In this document: positions 7,974-17,449 of the stretch, one piece after another
Position numbering within the stretch: position 1 is the first letter of the stretch
Layout of the letters: each line of letters begins with the position of its first letter
DNA from: an uncultured Bacteroidota bacterium
GTDB taxonomy: Bacteria; Bacteroidota; Bacteroidia; Chitinophagales; S012-47
Direction of reading: 5' to 3'
DNA length: 32,390 nucleotides
Assembly: GCA_913062655.1 (NCBI GenBank)
Contig: CAJXXO010000003.1
Location: 1-32,390, forward strand
Made by a program: the position numbers and the translations under genes
The notes under the pieces: model-generated
The model's input: only the letters and a program-made list of their open reading frames with translations
What the model was told of the DNA's origin: nothing
The model's database searches: none

Positions 7974-8777
7974 TTAATTCAGGGTAAATCGCACCGGTAA
8001 GTTATAGAATACGGGCACCGCTTTTCCGCGTTGCTTACCCGGTTTCCATTTGGGTAAGGTGCCGATCACACGTATCGCTTCGTCATTCAGTCCTCCGCCT
8101 GGACCACGCAGCACTTCTACGTTGGACACAGAACCATCAGCATTTACAACGAACTGGACATACACCGTTCCTTCGATACCATTTTCACGGGCGATAGCCG
8201 GATATTGGATGTTCTCACCAATATACTTGTACAAGGCCTGGATACCACCTGGAAACTCCGGCATTTCCTCTACAATACGGAAAGGCGTGGTTGGTGCTTC
8301 CGGTTCAGGATCTGGTGGTGGAGGAGGCGGTGGCAAGTCAATGGGCTCATCTTCCGGTTCTTGATCAAACAGGTCGATAGGCTCCTCGATCTCTTCCTTA
8401 TCCTCTACCACTTCGATTTCAGGTGGTGGTGGCGGTGGTGGTGGCGGTGGCGGTGGCTGCCGCGTTACCGGTGGCTCCAGAGGGATTTCCTCAGAATAAC
8501 CGGAGAACACTACCTCCACTTTTTCTTCTTTTGGTGAATTGGTAAACAATACCAACAAGATGGCCAGGATTTGTACATATCCCAGGCGCAAAAACACAGT
8601 GCGGTACTTGTTTACATCTACCTCTCCGAATTTTTTCAAAAAGAGGCTGCTCTCTTCTTTCCCCTGGTGATCCTGAGCGACTTTTTCGGGCCGCTTGAGG
8701 GCGAAATACGCCATTGTTATCAAGATCGGAACGACCAGGATAGCAATGATCACAGTGGCTAACATAGGTGCTGACAT
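7974..8777 (-). CDS. Energy transducer TonB, with an extra N-terminal membrane segment
   Basis: 267 residues. TonB couples the inner-membrane proton gradient to outer-membrane transporters. The C-terminal domain (about 170-267) is typical: PEFPGG, YPAIARENGIEGTVYVQFVVNADGSV, LPKWKPGKQRGKAVPVFYNLPVRF. Before it lies a periplasm-spanning region with a run of 12 prolines (108-119), an acidic stretch and a second run of seven prolines. There are two hydrophobic segments, about 6-26 and 62-79, whereas standard TonB has one. The loop between them is lysine/arginine-containing, which predicts N-out, loop-in, C-out. The gene is last in the group ruvA-sprA-gcvH-vanZ-tonB and is followed by a strong terminator. 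No ExbB/ExbD is in the window. A later start cannot be excluded. Confidence 0.92.
   Translation of the reverse strand: MSAPMLATVIIAILVVPILITMAYFALKRPEKVAQDHQGKEESSLFLKKFGEVDVNKYRTVFLRLGYVQILAILLVLFTNSPKEEKVEVVFSGYSEEIPLEPPVTRQPPPPPPPPPPPPEIEVVEDKEEIEEPIDLFDQEPEDEPIDLPPPPPPPDPEPEAPTTPFRIVEEMPEFPGGIQALYKYIGENIQYPAIARENGIEGTVYVQFVVNADGSVSNVEVLRGPGGGLNDEAIRVIGTLPKWKPGKQRGKAVPVFYNLPVRFTLN
8422..8457 (-). repeat. GGT/GGC triplet tract encoding 12 prolines in TonB
   Basis: Twelve uninterrupted triplets (GGT or GGC on the plus strand). They are arranged as a 12-base unit, GGTGGTGGTGGC, present twice plus a third degenerate copy. Read on the minus strand they encode the longest TonB polyproline run. 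Such tracts can change length by slippage while keeping frame. Confidence 0.9.
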
Positions 8778-8788
8778 AATAGAATGTT

Positions 8789-9151
8789 TTAGTGAAACAA
8801 GCTGTAAGCAGCTATACCCACAAAACTGCCGATAATATTAGCCAAAATATCCAGCATTTCAAAAGAGCGGCCTGCTGAGCCTACATATTGTAGAACCTCT
8901 AGTGAAACGCCTAATAGACTGGCTATCAGCAATGTCAAAACGAGTAAGAACTGCTTTTTGGTATAAGATGCAGCTTGTTTAAGAATTCCATAATACAACA
9001 GCCCAGAAAAAATGAAATACACCCCTACGTGGGCCAGTTTGTCAAACATAGACCATTGCACTTTAGGCAAGGTCTCCGGTGAAGTCAGGGACAAATACAC
9101 GATAAGGGCACCCCAGGCCACTGCCGGCACAAGGTGTATCGCGTTGCGCAT
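8789..9151 (-). CDS. VanZ-like membrane protein
   Basis: 120 residues with four predicted membrane segments (about 6-22, 39-57, 68-86, 101-118). The pattern fits the VanZ-like family: SLTSPETLP after the first helix, then FDKLAHVGVYFIFSGLLYY, SLLGVSLEVLQYV and RSFEMLDILANIIGSFVG. In this family the conserved polar residues K, H, E, D and N sit at membrane boundaries. VanZ itself raises teicoplanin resistance in enterococci by an unclear mechanism; the role of the Bacteroidota members is unknown. It starts three bases after gcvH stops and ends 11 bases before tonB, so it is co-transcribed with them. Confidence 0.88.
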   Translation of the reverse strand: MRNAIHLVPAVAWGALIVYLSLTSPETLPKVQWSMFDKLAHVGVYFIFSGLLYYGILKQAASYTKKQFLLVLTLLIASLLGVSLEVLQYVGSAGRSFEMLDILANIIGSFVGIAAYSLFH

Positions 9152-9154
9152 AGT

Positions 9155-9529
9155 TTATAGCGTCTCTTCGTAAGCGCCTGCATCCATGAGGTCGTCTACC
9201 GCTGACGTATCACTTACTTTGATTTTTACCATCCAGCCTTCGCCATAAGGGTCTTCGTTTACCAATTCAGGCCCGTTCTCGAGCTTGGGGTTGACCTCCA
9301 ATATTTCGCCACTTACGGGCATGAAGAGATCAGACACGGTTTTTACCGCTTCAATGGTACCGAATACCTCTTCCTGGTCAAGGCTTTCGCCTACGGTATC
9401 AATTTCCACATATACAATGTCGCCCAATTCGCGCTGGGCAAAGTCGGTCACACCCACAAAGGCTTCATCGCCTTCAAGGCGAATCCATTCGTGATCTTTG
9501 GTGTAACGAAGGTTGTCTGGAATATTCAT
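9155..9529 (-). CDS. gcvH: Glycine cleavage system H protein
   Basis: 124 residues, normal length. GcvH carries a lipoyl group that shuttles the aminomethyl intermediate between the P, T and L proteins of the glycine cleavage complex, and it can also serve as a lipoate relay. The lipoylated lysine is K63 in [12 protein letters not shown]; the start [24 protein letters not shown] and the end [15 protein letters not shown] are family hallmarks. The other gcv genes are not in the window. It sits between sprA (47-base gap) and the VanZ-like gene (3-base gap). From memory, sprA-gcvH-vanZ-tonB order recurs in other Bacteroidota, so this is conserved synteny and not a random insertion. Confidence 0.97.
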   Translation of the reverse strand: MNIPDNLRYTKDHEWIRLEGDEAFVGVTDFAQRELGDIVYVEIDTVGESLDQEEVFGTIEAVKTVSDLFMPVSGEILEVNPKLENGPELVNEDPYGEGWMVKIKVSDTSAVDDLMDAGAYEETL

Positions 9530-9540
9530 GCGCTCAATTT

Positions 9541-9558
9541 TCCGCTAAAATTAGCGGA
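9541..9558. repeat. Palindrome between sprA and gcvH
   Basis: TCCGCTAA-AA-TTAGCGGA: eight paired bases around a two-base centre, inside the 47-base gap between sprA and gcvH. The T-rich side is on the plus strand only, so it does not look like a terminator for these minus-strand genes. It could be an RNA processing or stability hairpin, or a protein-binding site. Confidence 0.55.
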
Positions 9559-9576
9559 TTTTACCCCATTCCTGAA

Positions 9577-12500
9577 CTATTCAGCCAAGGTAAACCGAAT
9601 GGCAATACCGCCATTGGTATTGGAAATGGGGAAGGAGGCCGAGGTATACGGTTCTGTGCGCCTGTGGTCGAAGAATAACCGGATGTTCAATCGATCGTTG
9701 ATCACATAATCCACTTGCGGACTGATGGTATAGGTCAATGCCCCCTGGGTCGGCTCAGAGGTGTTTTGGTCGAGCACGTAGTTGTTGGTCCTATCATCGC
9801 GCAAGCTGAAGTCGAACCGGAAATTAAGGTCATTTTCGAGGCGCGCCTCCTTGCCGCGAATTTTAAAGGGAAGTTTAACACCTTTCACCCGGTATCCCCC
9901 ACCAATAGTGACTTCTGTCGACTTGGTCTCAATCATTTGGTAGTCCACCAGGTTGAGCATCACTTGCCGCGACTTTTTGTACTCTACCCGGGCAGTGAGA
10001 CCATTTTGTAAGGTAATATCCAGGCCGATCAATGGGGCAAATTGCTCTGACAACATAATCTGTGGCACCGTGTAAATCGGGTAGAAGTTGCCAGCTATGC
10101 TGTCTCGCGCAGAAGGCCAACCGGTATTCAATGAGTCCTCGTAGTTGAAATCCGTCTGAAAGCTATTGATAGTCAACTGCGAATTGTAAGCATGCGTGAT
10201 ATTGAAGTTTTGGAAAATCTCACTCAACGGACCGATTTTACTCAACCCATTATAGGTAAAGCGCCAGTTGGGCTTGGGTTTTATATTAAACAGATTGAAA
10301 CCAATCTCTTCCACCGGTATGCCGGTGTAGGACGAGAGGAAAGCGGGTACCAACACATCGATTGCGTAAGGCCCATAGCCATCCGAATATTCGGGGTAGT
10401 TGAGGGTATCAAAGCTATTTTCTTCAAAGAAAGTACCGTTTGAGTAGGGATTGCGATCACCTAAGATACGGGAGACCTCTTTCCGCCTTTCCTCGAAGGT
10501 CAGGTAGGTCTCTGAGAAACCGGCTGTATCCACCGGATCGAATAGGGTGTTGAGGGCATTGAAAGTAATACTATAGCTACCTTGATCCATTGGGTTTTGG
10601 TGCACATATCGGCTGTTAACCGGGTCCCATCGGAAGAACTCCGCGAAGTTTTCCTGGTACGTACTTTTCCAGTTCAGGTCGATGCGCATATCGGGTAGGG
10701 GCTCTACTGTGATTCGCATGTCGAAATTTTCCTGCAGTGTCTGTGTATGCTGGAAAGGTAACGTCTGTGCTTGCACGATCCAGCCATTGGCAGCATATCG
10801 ATTGAGATCAAAAGAGTCGGGTTGATAGCCGGTAATGAATTCCCAACCGGGTGCTGTCCAATTTCTCAGGCCCATAAATTCTGTTTCCGGCTCGTAGCCG
10901 GGCAGTACCGTACCCTCGGTGCGCGTATAGTTGACCGAAGCTCGTTTCAGCCCGGTCACCACTTGCAGAGCCGTCTTCAGTGCCGGATGCAGGCCGCCAC
11001 CGCCCTTATCATCATCTTTGCTGTTTTCCTCTTTTGATTGCTCCTCGCTGTTCTCACTACCCCTTCTTCTCGGACTGGGAGAGCGCCTGCGGGTTCGTTG
11101 ATTGGCCCTTTTCAGGATATCAATTTTGTTGTACAAGCGCGAGAGATTACCATCGGCATTCAGCCTGATATTGCGAGAGTTGCGCAACGTATTGCCCAGG
11201 GAGTCTACCACCAGGGAGGCCGCTTCCCACTCATAGTCGGCCGAATAGGCGGCACGCGCATTGATCCAGTCTGTAAGTGGAAACTTGCTCGTGGGCAGGT
11301 TATAATTCAGGGTGATGGTGTGCCGGTAATTGGTATTACGGCCCAGGTTGAGGATGTTGGTCCATATAGAATCCCGTTCGGCATCTGTATCAATGCGGCC
11401 ATCCGGTTCATCAATACGGGCCAGGTTGGCGGCATTGAAGTCCAGCTTCAGCGATTTAGTGATGTCCCACCGCATGTCGTAAAAGCGGTCCCAGGTCCAA
11501 AATTTGTTATGGGTCGTATCCAGCAAGGCATCGCCATACAGATCACGCAGTACCGTTTCCCCGTACTGCCGATTCATTTCTGTGCGGAAGGAGAAGCGGT
11601 TGGGTATGGGGTTGAAGTTGAAGTCTTTGATCAACTCCAGCCATTTGCTTCGCCCGATGAGCTTTTTAAACGGCTCTATGTATTTGGTGCGGGTATTGTA
11701 TTGGTAGGCCAATCCGCCCTTGTGCCTGCGAATGATATCATACTCAATGATCGGACTCGACCGGAAGGTCTCACTGAAGGCGTAGGTCAAATTGAAGTTG
11801 GAGATGTCCCAGGGTCGTGCTTTTCCACCTCCGGTCTTGTTTTTACGCACATTAGTAAAGTTCAGACTTTTTATCGAGGTAAAGTCCTGCACTTGCCGCA
11901 GGTATTCACGTCTTTCATCCCCGACCAGTTTTTCCAGATTGTCCCGGACTCGAATATCAAAATCGTAGGGGTCGAATTCCGGACGGCTGTAAGCATTGGA
12001 AATACCGGCATACATGGGGATGCTCACGCCCCACTCCTTAGGCATCAATCGGCCGAGTTCCAGGTTGGTGGAGGCATCGTATTGCATGAAATTATCGCGG
12101 AAGCGCTCGTTCACCTTTTGCTCCAGTTGCCCGAAACCAATGGTGTGGAAGGCACCAGCGAGGGATACCGTACCCAGATCAGCCAGTTGCAGGTCGGCTC
12201 GCACTACGCCTGCTTCACCGCCTTGATTGTTGAGCCCGTAAAGGCGGAATTCATTCACCCATACTTCGGCACAGAGGTCTTCCCCGATCACGTCCGGGTT
12301 TTTCGGGTTGCGCAGACCGATCATGGAAATCTTTACGCTACCCAGGTTGGGGTTACCGATGATAGTGATCTTGTGCCCATTGGCCAGGGTAACCTCATAC
12401 GGCACGGTGCGACTCAACCCCTGATCGTTGCGCTCTACCTTGACCTGCTTCAATGTATCGAGTAGTACATCAATCAGGTTTGCCTCTGGCCATATGGCCT

Positions 12501-15500
12501 CTCTTCTTTCCAACTCACCACCTGAAACATCATTCGGATTGGTGATTTCCAGAGGTAAGGCGTACTCATAGTAGTTCTCCGTGAAGTCATCGCCCAGCCG
12601 AACAAAGGCCCACAATTCGCCACTGCGGATCTCCGTTTGGATTTGTTGTTGTCCCGTAAAAGCTTCTGCGTGCAGGAACAACTGCATCCGCTCATACTGC
12701 CGGAAGTCAAAGTTTAGCGTCTTAAACACGGCCCGGCTGTCACCGTCTTGCAGCCCGCATACTTCCAGCATTAGCGACTGCTCATTTTGCAAGAAGGTAT
12801 TACCTGCATTATTTCCTACAAATTGCTCCCGCTCCACACCTGGCGGCAGTACGTATGGGATCGGCTCCTTGCTGCTGTTCTCTTCAACGCTAACCACGTT
12901 TACATTGAAAGTGGTCAGGTCCTCATTGTCGTTCGGGATGTATTCTCCGGGCGACTGCAGGTTGAAGCGGTACCGCATCCACTGGTTGCGAATCAACTGC
13001 AATTGGGCAAAACGCAAGATAACCGGGCGTTGAAACTCTGTCATGTACATCCGGATAAACTGAATGGAACGGAAATCCTGAATGCCGCCTACTCTACCGG
13101 TAAATTCACGGATCGGGATCTGGAAGTGGTACCAGTTTACCTCATCAGCGGTACCGTCACGGAAAGAGGCATTATGGGTGACCACATCGGTGATGTAGGG
13201 GTGGTTGGACACATCCATTCCGGCAAACATCGGGATCTTGTATTCGAAGTAGGACTCGTTTTCATTAAGGGTATTGTCTTGGTTCAAGTCCTCCGAGTTG
13301 GGGAGGTTGGAGCCTTGTGAGAATTGGTCATTCTCCGTGTTGGCTGCGGTATTGCCCTCCGGTCCATCAAAGTTGAGGTAGCGCTCCAAAATGCCGATCT
13401 GTGCATCAGCCAGTTCTGGATCCAGGTAAGCTACAAAGTCATCAGACGAAGGGTCATCGCGGAGCGCCTGTGCCGCGGCTGGTGTCAGGTCACCATTGGC
13501 TTCCATTTGGTTGATCTTGTCCAGGAAGGCGGTGTGGTGATTGCGTTCATCCTCACTGAGGAAGCCATCAAAACCGGCATCTTGTAGCTGTAATACATCC
13601 GGGTCCGTATCAAAGGCATTGACCACCACTTGTGTCCTGGGTACGCGTCCCCAAATGGTGGTATCAATACGTGGGTCGGTGCTTGGACGAGGAAGGCCGT
13701 TTTCAAAAAACATTCGGCTGTCCTTCATTACATCTTCCGAAATGAAGCCCATGTTGATGTAGAGGTACCCATCCCCATTCACATTCCCGTAAGGCTGTGT
13801 ATTGTCGAAAGGGTCCATTACCCAGAAGTCAATGTATTCCACGTTGGCCTGCTCGAAATCGTTTGTTTCGATAGAGCGCTGAATACCGCCCCAGCGGGAA
13901 GCGGGATTCTTTAAGGTGCCATCCTGGTTGATACCTGCTGCTATGCCTGGTACACCGTCCTTTTCAGCCAGGTAATTGTAGGGGCCACGTAAGCTGGGGT
14001 AGTAGGCAAGGTCGAAGGTGGCGATCTGCGTGAAAAGGAGGTTCGGATTTTCCCTGCGAGGGAAAATCTCCCGCTCATCGATGATGCGCACATAATGGTT
14101 CGACTGCGTGGACGGGTTGTTTTGGATATAATCCGGGGTGGCAGAATTGTTGGCCTGAAATACTGGATCCAGGTTGTACCATACCGTCTTTGCCCGGTTG
14201 TATCCGTACGCCAGCGAATCAAATAGTTTTGCTTCCGGAAAGCGTTCGTTGCCATTGTCGTCCAACGCGCCTGAAGGTGTACTCGCTAACGACCAACTCC
14301 ATAGAGGGAAACGGAGGTCGTAGGCGTTTCGGCTACCTTCAAAGTCATCGATGTAGACAAACCCACCCGGGCTATCCCGGTTTTGGTTGATGGCCCGGCT
14401 GTGGCCCGGCTGCAAGAAGGCCGCTTCGGCCGCGAAGTCGAGGTTGGAGGTGGCCTCTGTTTCGATGAGTGGCAGTTGGTCGAGGAACTGGGTCAGCCCC
14501 GGAAGGTCCTTGTTGTAGGCCACATCTACACCGTAAATGTTGTTGGCGATTGGGTCGTCCCCGAAATTCACCTTTTGGGTAAAGGGCCGTTCGGAGAGGA
14601 ACATATGCGTACCACCAATGGTAAGGTTGTCATTTACCCAATAATCGAAGCGATTACCGATCATCGTCTTGGTGAGGAAGCCAAAGGTGGCGTTGTTCTC
14701 GTAGGATACATTGATCGGCACCCCCGAATTCATGATACCATCGTTGATGATTTTCACCCGGCCCAGGTTGTAATCAATGGTATAGTCTACCCCTTCGCGG
14801 AGGCGCTGTCCACCCGCTGTGATGGTAACGGATCCACGCGGTATGTTGAAGGCGCCCAGGTAGATTTCAGAGGAAACACTCGACTTGTACGTACCCCGAA
14901 TAACGTATCGATTGAATTGTGGAAACTGCTGTGCTACGAACTTGGTAGAGTCGTAGAGAATCTGATAGACATACTTATCCGCGAGGTTTTCTGGATTGCC
15001 GTTTTCCTCAAATTCATTTTCCAGAAATTCGCCAAAGGGCTCCACTACCGGGAAGATTAGCCGACCGTTTTGCGGATTGATCGTCACCCCGGGCACAAAG
15101 TCAAATATTCCGTCTGGCTGCGGATCCAGTTGGTTGTTCAGCCTATCCAACTGCATTACTCGAATCAGCGGACGGCTTTTGATGCCTTCTCCCTCAGGAA
15201 TGTATCGTTTTTCACCACCACCCGGATCCTGATAGTAGAGGTCCAACCGGAAGTCCTCGCTATTCACTTGGTAAGCTCCCAGTGAATAAATGTTTTTCAT
15301 CATTAAGTCCCAGATGGGCTGGCGCGGTCGTGCAGCAGTGGCCTTCAGCATCTTCAGGAAGAGGACATTCTGATTGTTAGGGTCGATGGGGAGGTCTTGA
15401 GAGAATTCACCTACCCGGTAGGTTTCTCCATTGTAGGTAAACTCAAAGGCCACACCCAGTACTTCGTCTGGCTTAAGCTGCTGGTTGAGGGAAATGTAGC

Positions 15501-16848
15501 CTAGCTGTGGGTACAAAGTGTATTCTGTGGGATTGAGCTTGCGGGCCCGGGTTTTTTCAAAATCATTTACCGGTTGGTATCCCAGGCTTTGCAGACTGGC
15601 AATAGCGGTACTCAGCGATCGTGCCCCCTGTGTATTCCCGATCTGGTTGTAGAGATTGTTGGCACTGTTGTAGGGGATAGGGGGGCCTGGATTAGCCGTT
15701 ACATTAGGGCTGTAAATCCGGTCGCTCTCCGCCAAATCCTGGAAGGCTACTACATCACGCGTGTTTTGGGTGAATCCGGTCGTATTGGTCACCCACACTT
15801 CAATTCGTGTAACCATCACCGGAGAGGTGGTGACAGGCATAGTGGAGAGAAACTTCTCGTAGTTGTCGCGAAAGTAATGGCCCAGAAAGAAGTGACGGTT
15901 TTCGTCATACTGATCGGCCTTGATCTCAAAGTCACGCATTTGGGCCCCACCCTGAATGGTAATGTTTTCTCGCTTCGACTGCTGCTGTGATACTACGGAG
16001 GTAACGGTGAGGCGTCCAAATTTCAGCTTCGATTTGATACCGAACAGGCTTTGGCTACCCTGGATCAGTTGGCTGTTGAGAGGAAAGCTAACATTTCCCG
16101 CCTCCAACAATTGCACGATCTCATCTTCTGTACCCTCATAGTTGAGCTTGACCTGATTTTCAAAGTCAAAAGTTGCTTGGGTGTTGTAGTTGGTGTTCAG
16201 CTTCATTTTGTCTCCGATCTGTCCCACCACACTCATGTTGATGTTCATATCGAAGTCGAAGTTCCCTTGCCTGCGGGCGCGTTCGGGAAGGGTCGGATTC
16301 TCAATGTTCTGGTAATTGAAGCCGAAAATCAGTTCAATGTTACCTTGTGGTCGTATCTCCACATTGGTACCGCCAAATAACCGGTCTATGGCCTCGCTAT
16401 CTTCAAAGAGCTCGAGCCCATCGTTTCGCCCCAGCAGGTTTACCCCTTCTGAGCGCTGTCGGAAATAATCTTCATTCAATCGCTCATTTTCTGCTTTGAG
16501 GAAGTCCTCAAAAGAGATGTAATTGGGATTGCGGTAAAACTGATCCCCGATGGACTCACTGATACGAAAATCACCCGTCTCCGGGTCGTAGGTAATGTTC
16601 CGATCAATTATAGAAGGATCATTGAGGTTCAACGGATCGTTATCGGGGTCGGTGTAGAAGTCGCCATCCCGGTCATCAAAAGGAAAAGGGAGCTGATTGC
16701 TGGTATCACTGCCACTAGTGTCGGGGTCGGCCTGGTAGCGGTATTTCACCACAGGACGCGCATTCGCCCCCCCTGTAGCGGCTGCCAAAAATAGGCTGCC
16801 GAGCAAGGTGAAAGTCACGATCTGTATGAATCGATTCAACTGCTGCAC
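9577..16848 (-). CDS. sprA: T9SS outer-membrane translocon SprA
   Basis: 2423 residues, very close to the roughly 2400 of the Flavobacterium johnsoniae protein. SprA forms the giant single-chain beta-barrel through which T9SS substrates cross the outer membrane; PorV closes its lateral gate and a plug protein its periplasmic end. A signal peptide is present (QIVTFTLLGSLFLAAATGGANA). The start is GTG; no ATG lies in frame near it. Family stretches include GFNYQNIENPTLPERARRQG, FGIKSKLKFGRLTV, VYIDDFEGSRNAYDLR, PRRENPNLLFTQIATFDLAYYP, EVWVNEFRLYG and a C-terminal barrel strand ending in GIAIRFTLAE. A charged low-complexity segment (about 1918-1951, RRRSPSPRRRG then acidic and lysine residues) interrupts the barrel part. 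It lies 16 bases after ruvA and 47 before gcvH. Together with porU and porV it marks a functional T9SS. Confidence 0.97.
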   Translation of the reverse strand: MQQLNRFIQIVTFTLLGSLFLAAATGGANARPVVKYRYQADPDTSGSDTSNQLPFPFDDRDGDFYTDPDNDPLNLNDPSIIDRNITYDPETGDFRISESIGDQFYRNPNYISFEDFLKAENERLNEDYFRQRSEGVNLLGRNDGLELFEDSEAIDRLFGGTNVEIRPQGNIELIFGFNYQNIENPTLPERARRQGNFDFDMNINMSVVGQIGDKMKLNTNYNTQATFDFENQVKLNYEGTEDEIVQLLEAGNVSFPLNSQLIQGSQSLFGIKSKLKFGRLTVTSVVSQQQSKRENITIQGGAQMRDFEIKADQYDENRHFFLGHYFRDNYEKFLSTMPVTTSPVMVTRIEVWVTNTTGFTQNTRDVVAFQDLAESDRIYSPNVTANPGPPIPYNSANNLYNQIGNTQGARSLSTAIASLQSLGYQPVNDFEKTRARKLNPTEYTLYPQLGYISLNQQLKPDEVLGVAFEFTYNGETYRVGEFSQDLPIDPNNQNVLFLKMLKATAARPRQPIWDLMMKNIYSLGAYQVNSEDFRLDLYYQDPGGGEKRYIPEGEGIKSRPLIRVMQLDRLNNQLDPQPDGIFDFVPGVTINPQNGRLIFPVVEPFGEFLENEFEENGNPENLADKYVYQILYDSTKFVAQQFPQFNRYVIRGTYKSSVSSEIYLGAFNIPRGSVTITAGGQRLREGVDYTIDYNLGRVKIINDGIMNSGVPINVSYENNATFGFLTKTMIGNRFDYWVNDNLTIGGTHMFLSERPFTQKVNFGDDPIANNIYGVDVAYNKDLPGLTQFLDQLPLIETEATSNLDFAAEAAFLQPGHSRAINQNRDSPGGFVYIDDFEGSRNAYDLRFPLWSWSLASTPSGALDDNGNERFPEAKLFDSLAYGYNRAKTVWYNLDPVFQANNSATPDYIQNNPSTQSNHYVRIIDEREIFPRRENPNLLFTQIATFDLAYYPSLRGPYNYLAEKDGVPGIAAGINQDGTLKNPASRWGGIQRSIETNDFEQANVEYIDFWVMDPFDNTQPYGNVNGDGYLYINMGFISEDVMKDSRMFFENGLPRPSTDPRIDTTIWGRVPRTQVVVNAFDTDPDVLQLQDAGFDGFLSEDERNHHTAFLDKINQMEANGDLTPAAAQALRDDPSSDDFVAYLDPELADAQIGILERYLNFDGPEGNTAANTENDQFSQGSNLPNSEDLNQDNTLNENESYFEYKIPMFAGMDVSNHPYITDVVTHNASFRDGTADEVNWYHFQIPIREFTGRVGGIQDFRSIQFIRMYMTEFQRPVILRFAQLQLIRNQWMRYRFNLQSPGEYIPNDNEDLTTFNVNVVSVEENSSKEPIPYVLPPGVEREQFVGNNAGNTFLQNEQSLMLEVCGLQDGDSRAVFKTLNFDFRQYERMQLFLHAEAFTGQQQIQTEIRSGELWAFVRLGDDFTENYYEYALPLEITNPNDVSGGELERREAIWPEANLIDVLLDTLKQVKVERNDQGLSRTVPYEVTLANGHKITIIGNPNLGSVKISMIGLRNPKNPDVIGEDLCAEVWVNEFRLYGLNNQGGEAGVVRADLQLADLGTVSLAGAFHTIGFGQLEQKVNERFRDNFMQYDASTNLELGRLMPKEWGVSIPMYAGISNAYSRPEFDPYDFDIRVRDNLEKLVGDERREYLRQVQDFTSIKSLNFTNVRKNKTGGGKARPWDISNFNLTYAFSETFRSSPIIEYDIIRRHKGGLAYQYNTRTKYIEPFKKLIGRSKWLELIKDFNFNPIPNRFSFRTEMNRQYGETVLRDLYGDALLDTTHNKFWTWDRFYDMRWDITKSLKLDFNAANLARIDEPDGRIDTDAERDSIWTNILNLGRNTNYRHTITLNYNLPTSKFPLTDWINARAAYSADYEWEAASLVVDSLGNTLRNSRNIRLNADGNLSRLYNKIDILKRANQRTRRRSPSPRRRGSENSEEQSKEENSKDDDKGGGGLHPALKTALQVVTGLKRASVNYTRTEGTVLPGYEPETEFMGLRNWTAPGWEFITGYQPDSFDLNRYAANGWIVQAQTLPFQHTQTLQENFDMRITVEPLPDMRIDLNWKSTYQENFAEFFRWDPVNSRYVHQNPMDQGSYSITFNALNTLFDPVDTAGFSETYLTFEERRKEVSRILGDRNPYSNGTFFEENSFDTLNYPEYSDGYGPYAIDVLVPAFLSSYTGIPVEEIGFNLFNIKPKPNWRFTYNGLSKIGPLSEIFQNFNITHAYNSQLTINSFQTDFNYEDSLNTGWPSARDSIAGNFYPIYTVPQIMLSEQFAPLIGLDITLQNGLTARVEYKKSRQVMLNLVDYQMIETKSTEVTIGGGYRVKGVKLPFKIRGKEARLENDLNFRFDFSLRDDRTNNYVLDQNTSEPTQGALTYTISPQVDYVINDRLNIRLFFDHRRTEPYTSASFPISNTNGGIAIRFTLAE

Positions 16849-16864
16849 TACGTACTACCCGCTT

Positions 16865-17449
16865 TTACAAATTCTTCAATGACTGTTTCACCAATGCTTC
16901 TACCGTAGCTGTATCGGGGTGTGCCTTCAGCACTTTGGCGATGGCCTTCTCCGAAGCGTTTTTGTTAAAGCCCAGCATAACCAAGGCACTTAACGCCTCC
17001 TGGCGTATGGTATTGTCTGCCACCGGGGCTGTTAACATGTCGCCTTCGCTCTTTTTGAGCTTGTCTTTCAACTCCAGGATCAACCGTTTGGCTGACTTGG
17101 GGCCTACCCCCTTGATACTCTTGATGGTAGCTTCATCTTCCTGCAGAATAGCCTGTACGATTTCTTCCGGTGGGAAAGACGAAAGGATCATTCGAGCCGT
17201 GTTCGGACCGATACCTGAAACACTGATCAGGTGGGTAAACAATTCCTTCTCCGATTCCGTGGCAAAGCCGTACAGCAACTGTGCATCCTCGCGTACCACG
17301 AGGTAGGTGTACAGTCGGCACGTATCCTGCCCCTGGATGGCGGAATAGGTGTTTACACTAATGTTGATCTCGTAGCCAATGCCATTATTGTCCAATACGG
17401 CCAATGCAGGCGATAAGGCTACCGTCTTGCCGGTGATAAAAGCGTACAT
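16865..17449 (-). CDS. ruvA: Holliday junction branch-migration protein RuvA
   Basis: 194 residues, normal length. RuvA binds four-way junctions as a tetramer and loads the RuvB motor for branch migration during recombinational repair. The N-terminal OB-fold (about 1-63) has MYAFITGKTVALSPALAVLDNNGIGYEI and LYTYLVVREDAQLLYGF. Two helix-hairpin-helix motifs follow (LISVSGIGPNTARMIL and IKSIKGVGPKSAKRLILELKDKL). After a flexible linker comes the C-terminal RuvB-contact domain (about 148-194, ALSALVMLGFNKNASEKAIAKV). The ORF track begins one codon early at TTG; ATG at 17449 is the better start. A perfect inverted repeat abuts that ATG. The gene heads the ruvA-sprA-gcvH-vanZ-tonB group; ruvB and ruvC are not here. 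Confidence 0.97.
   Translation of the reverse strand: MYAFITGKTVALSPALAVLDNNGIGYEINISVNTYSAIQGQDTCRLYTYLVVREDAQLLYGFATESEKELFTHLISVSGIGPNTARMILSSFPPEEIVQAILQEDEATIKSIKGVGPKSAKRLILELKDKLKKSEGDMLTAPVADNTIRQEALSALVMLGFNKNASEKAIAKVLKAHPDTATVEALVKQSLKNL

Noticed and set aside
8205-8537. Gly/Trp/Arg-rich plus-strand ORF over tonB
   Set aside because: It is the reverse complement of the TonB polyproline tract; its composition is explained entirely by that repeat.
11038-12465. 475-residue plus-strand ORF inside sprA
   Set aside because: It is antisense to a strongly supported gene and has no domain, start signal or promoter. Several other long plus-strand ORFs occur across sprA, so the opposite frame is generally stop-poor owing to sprA codon use.
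14383-15060. 225-residue plus-strand ORF inside sprA
   Set aside because: Same reasoning: a shadow of sprA coding sequence with no recognisable family pattern.
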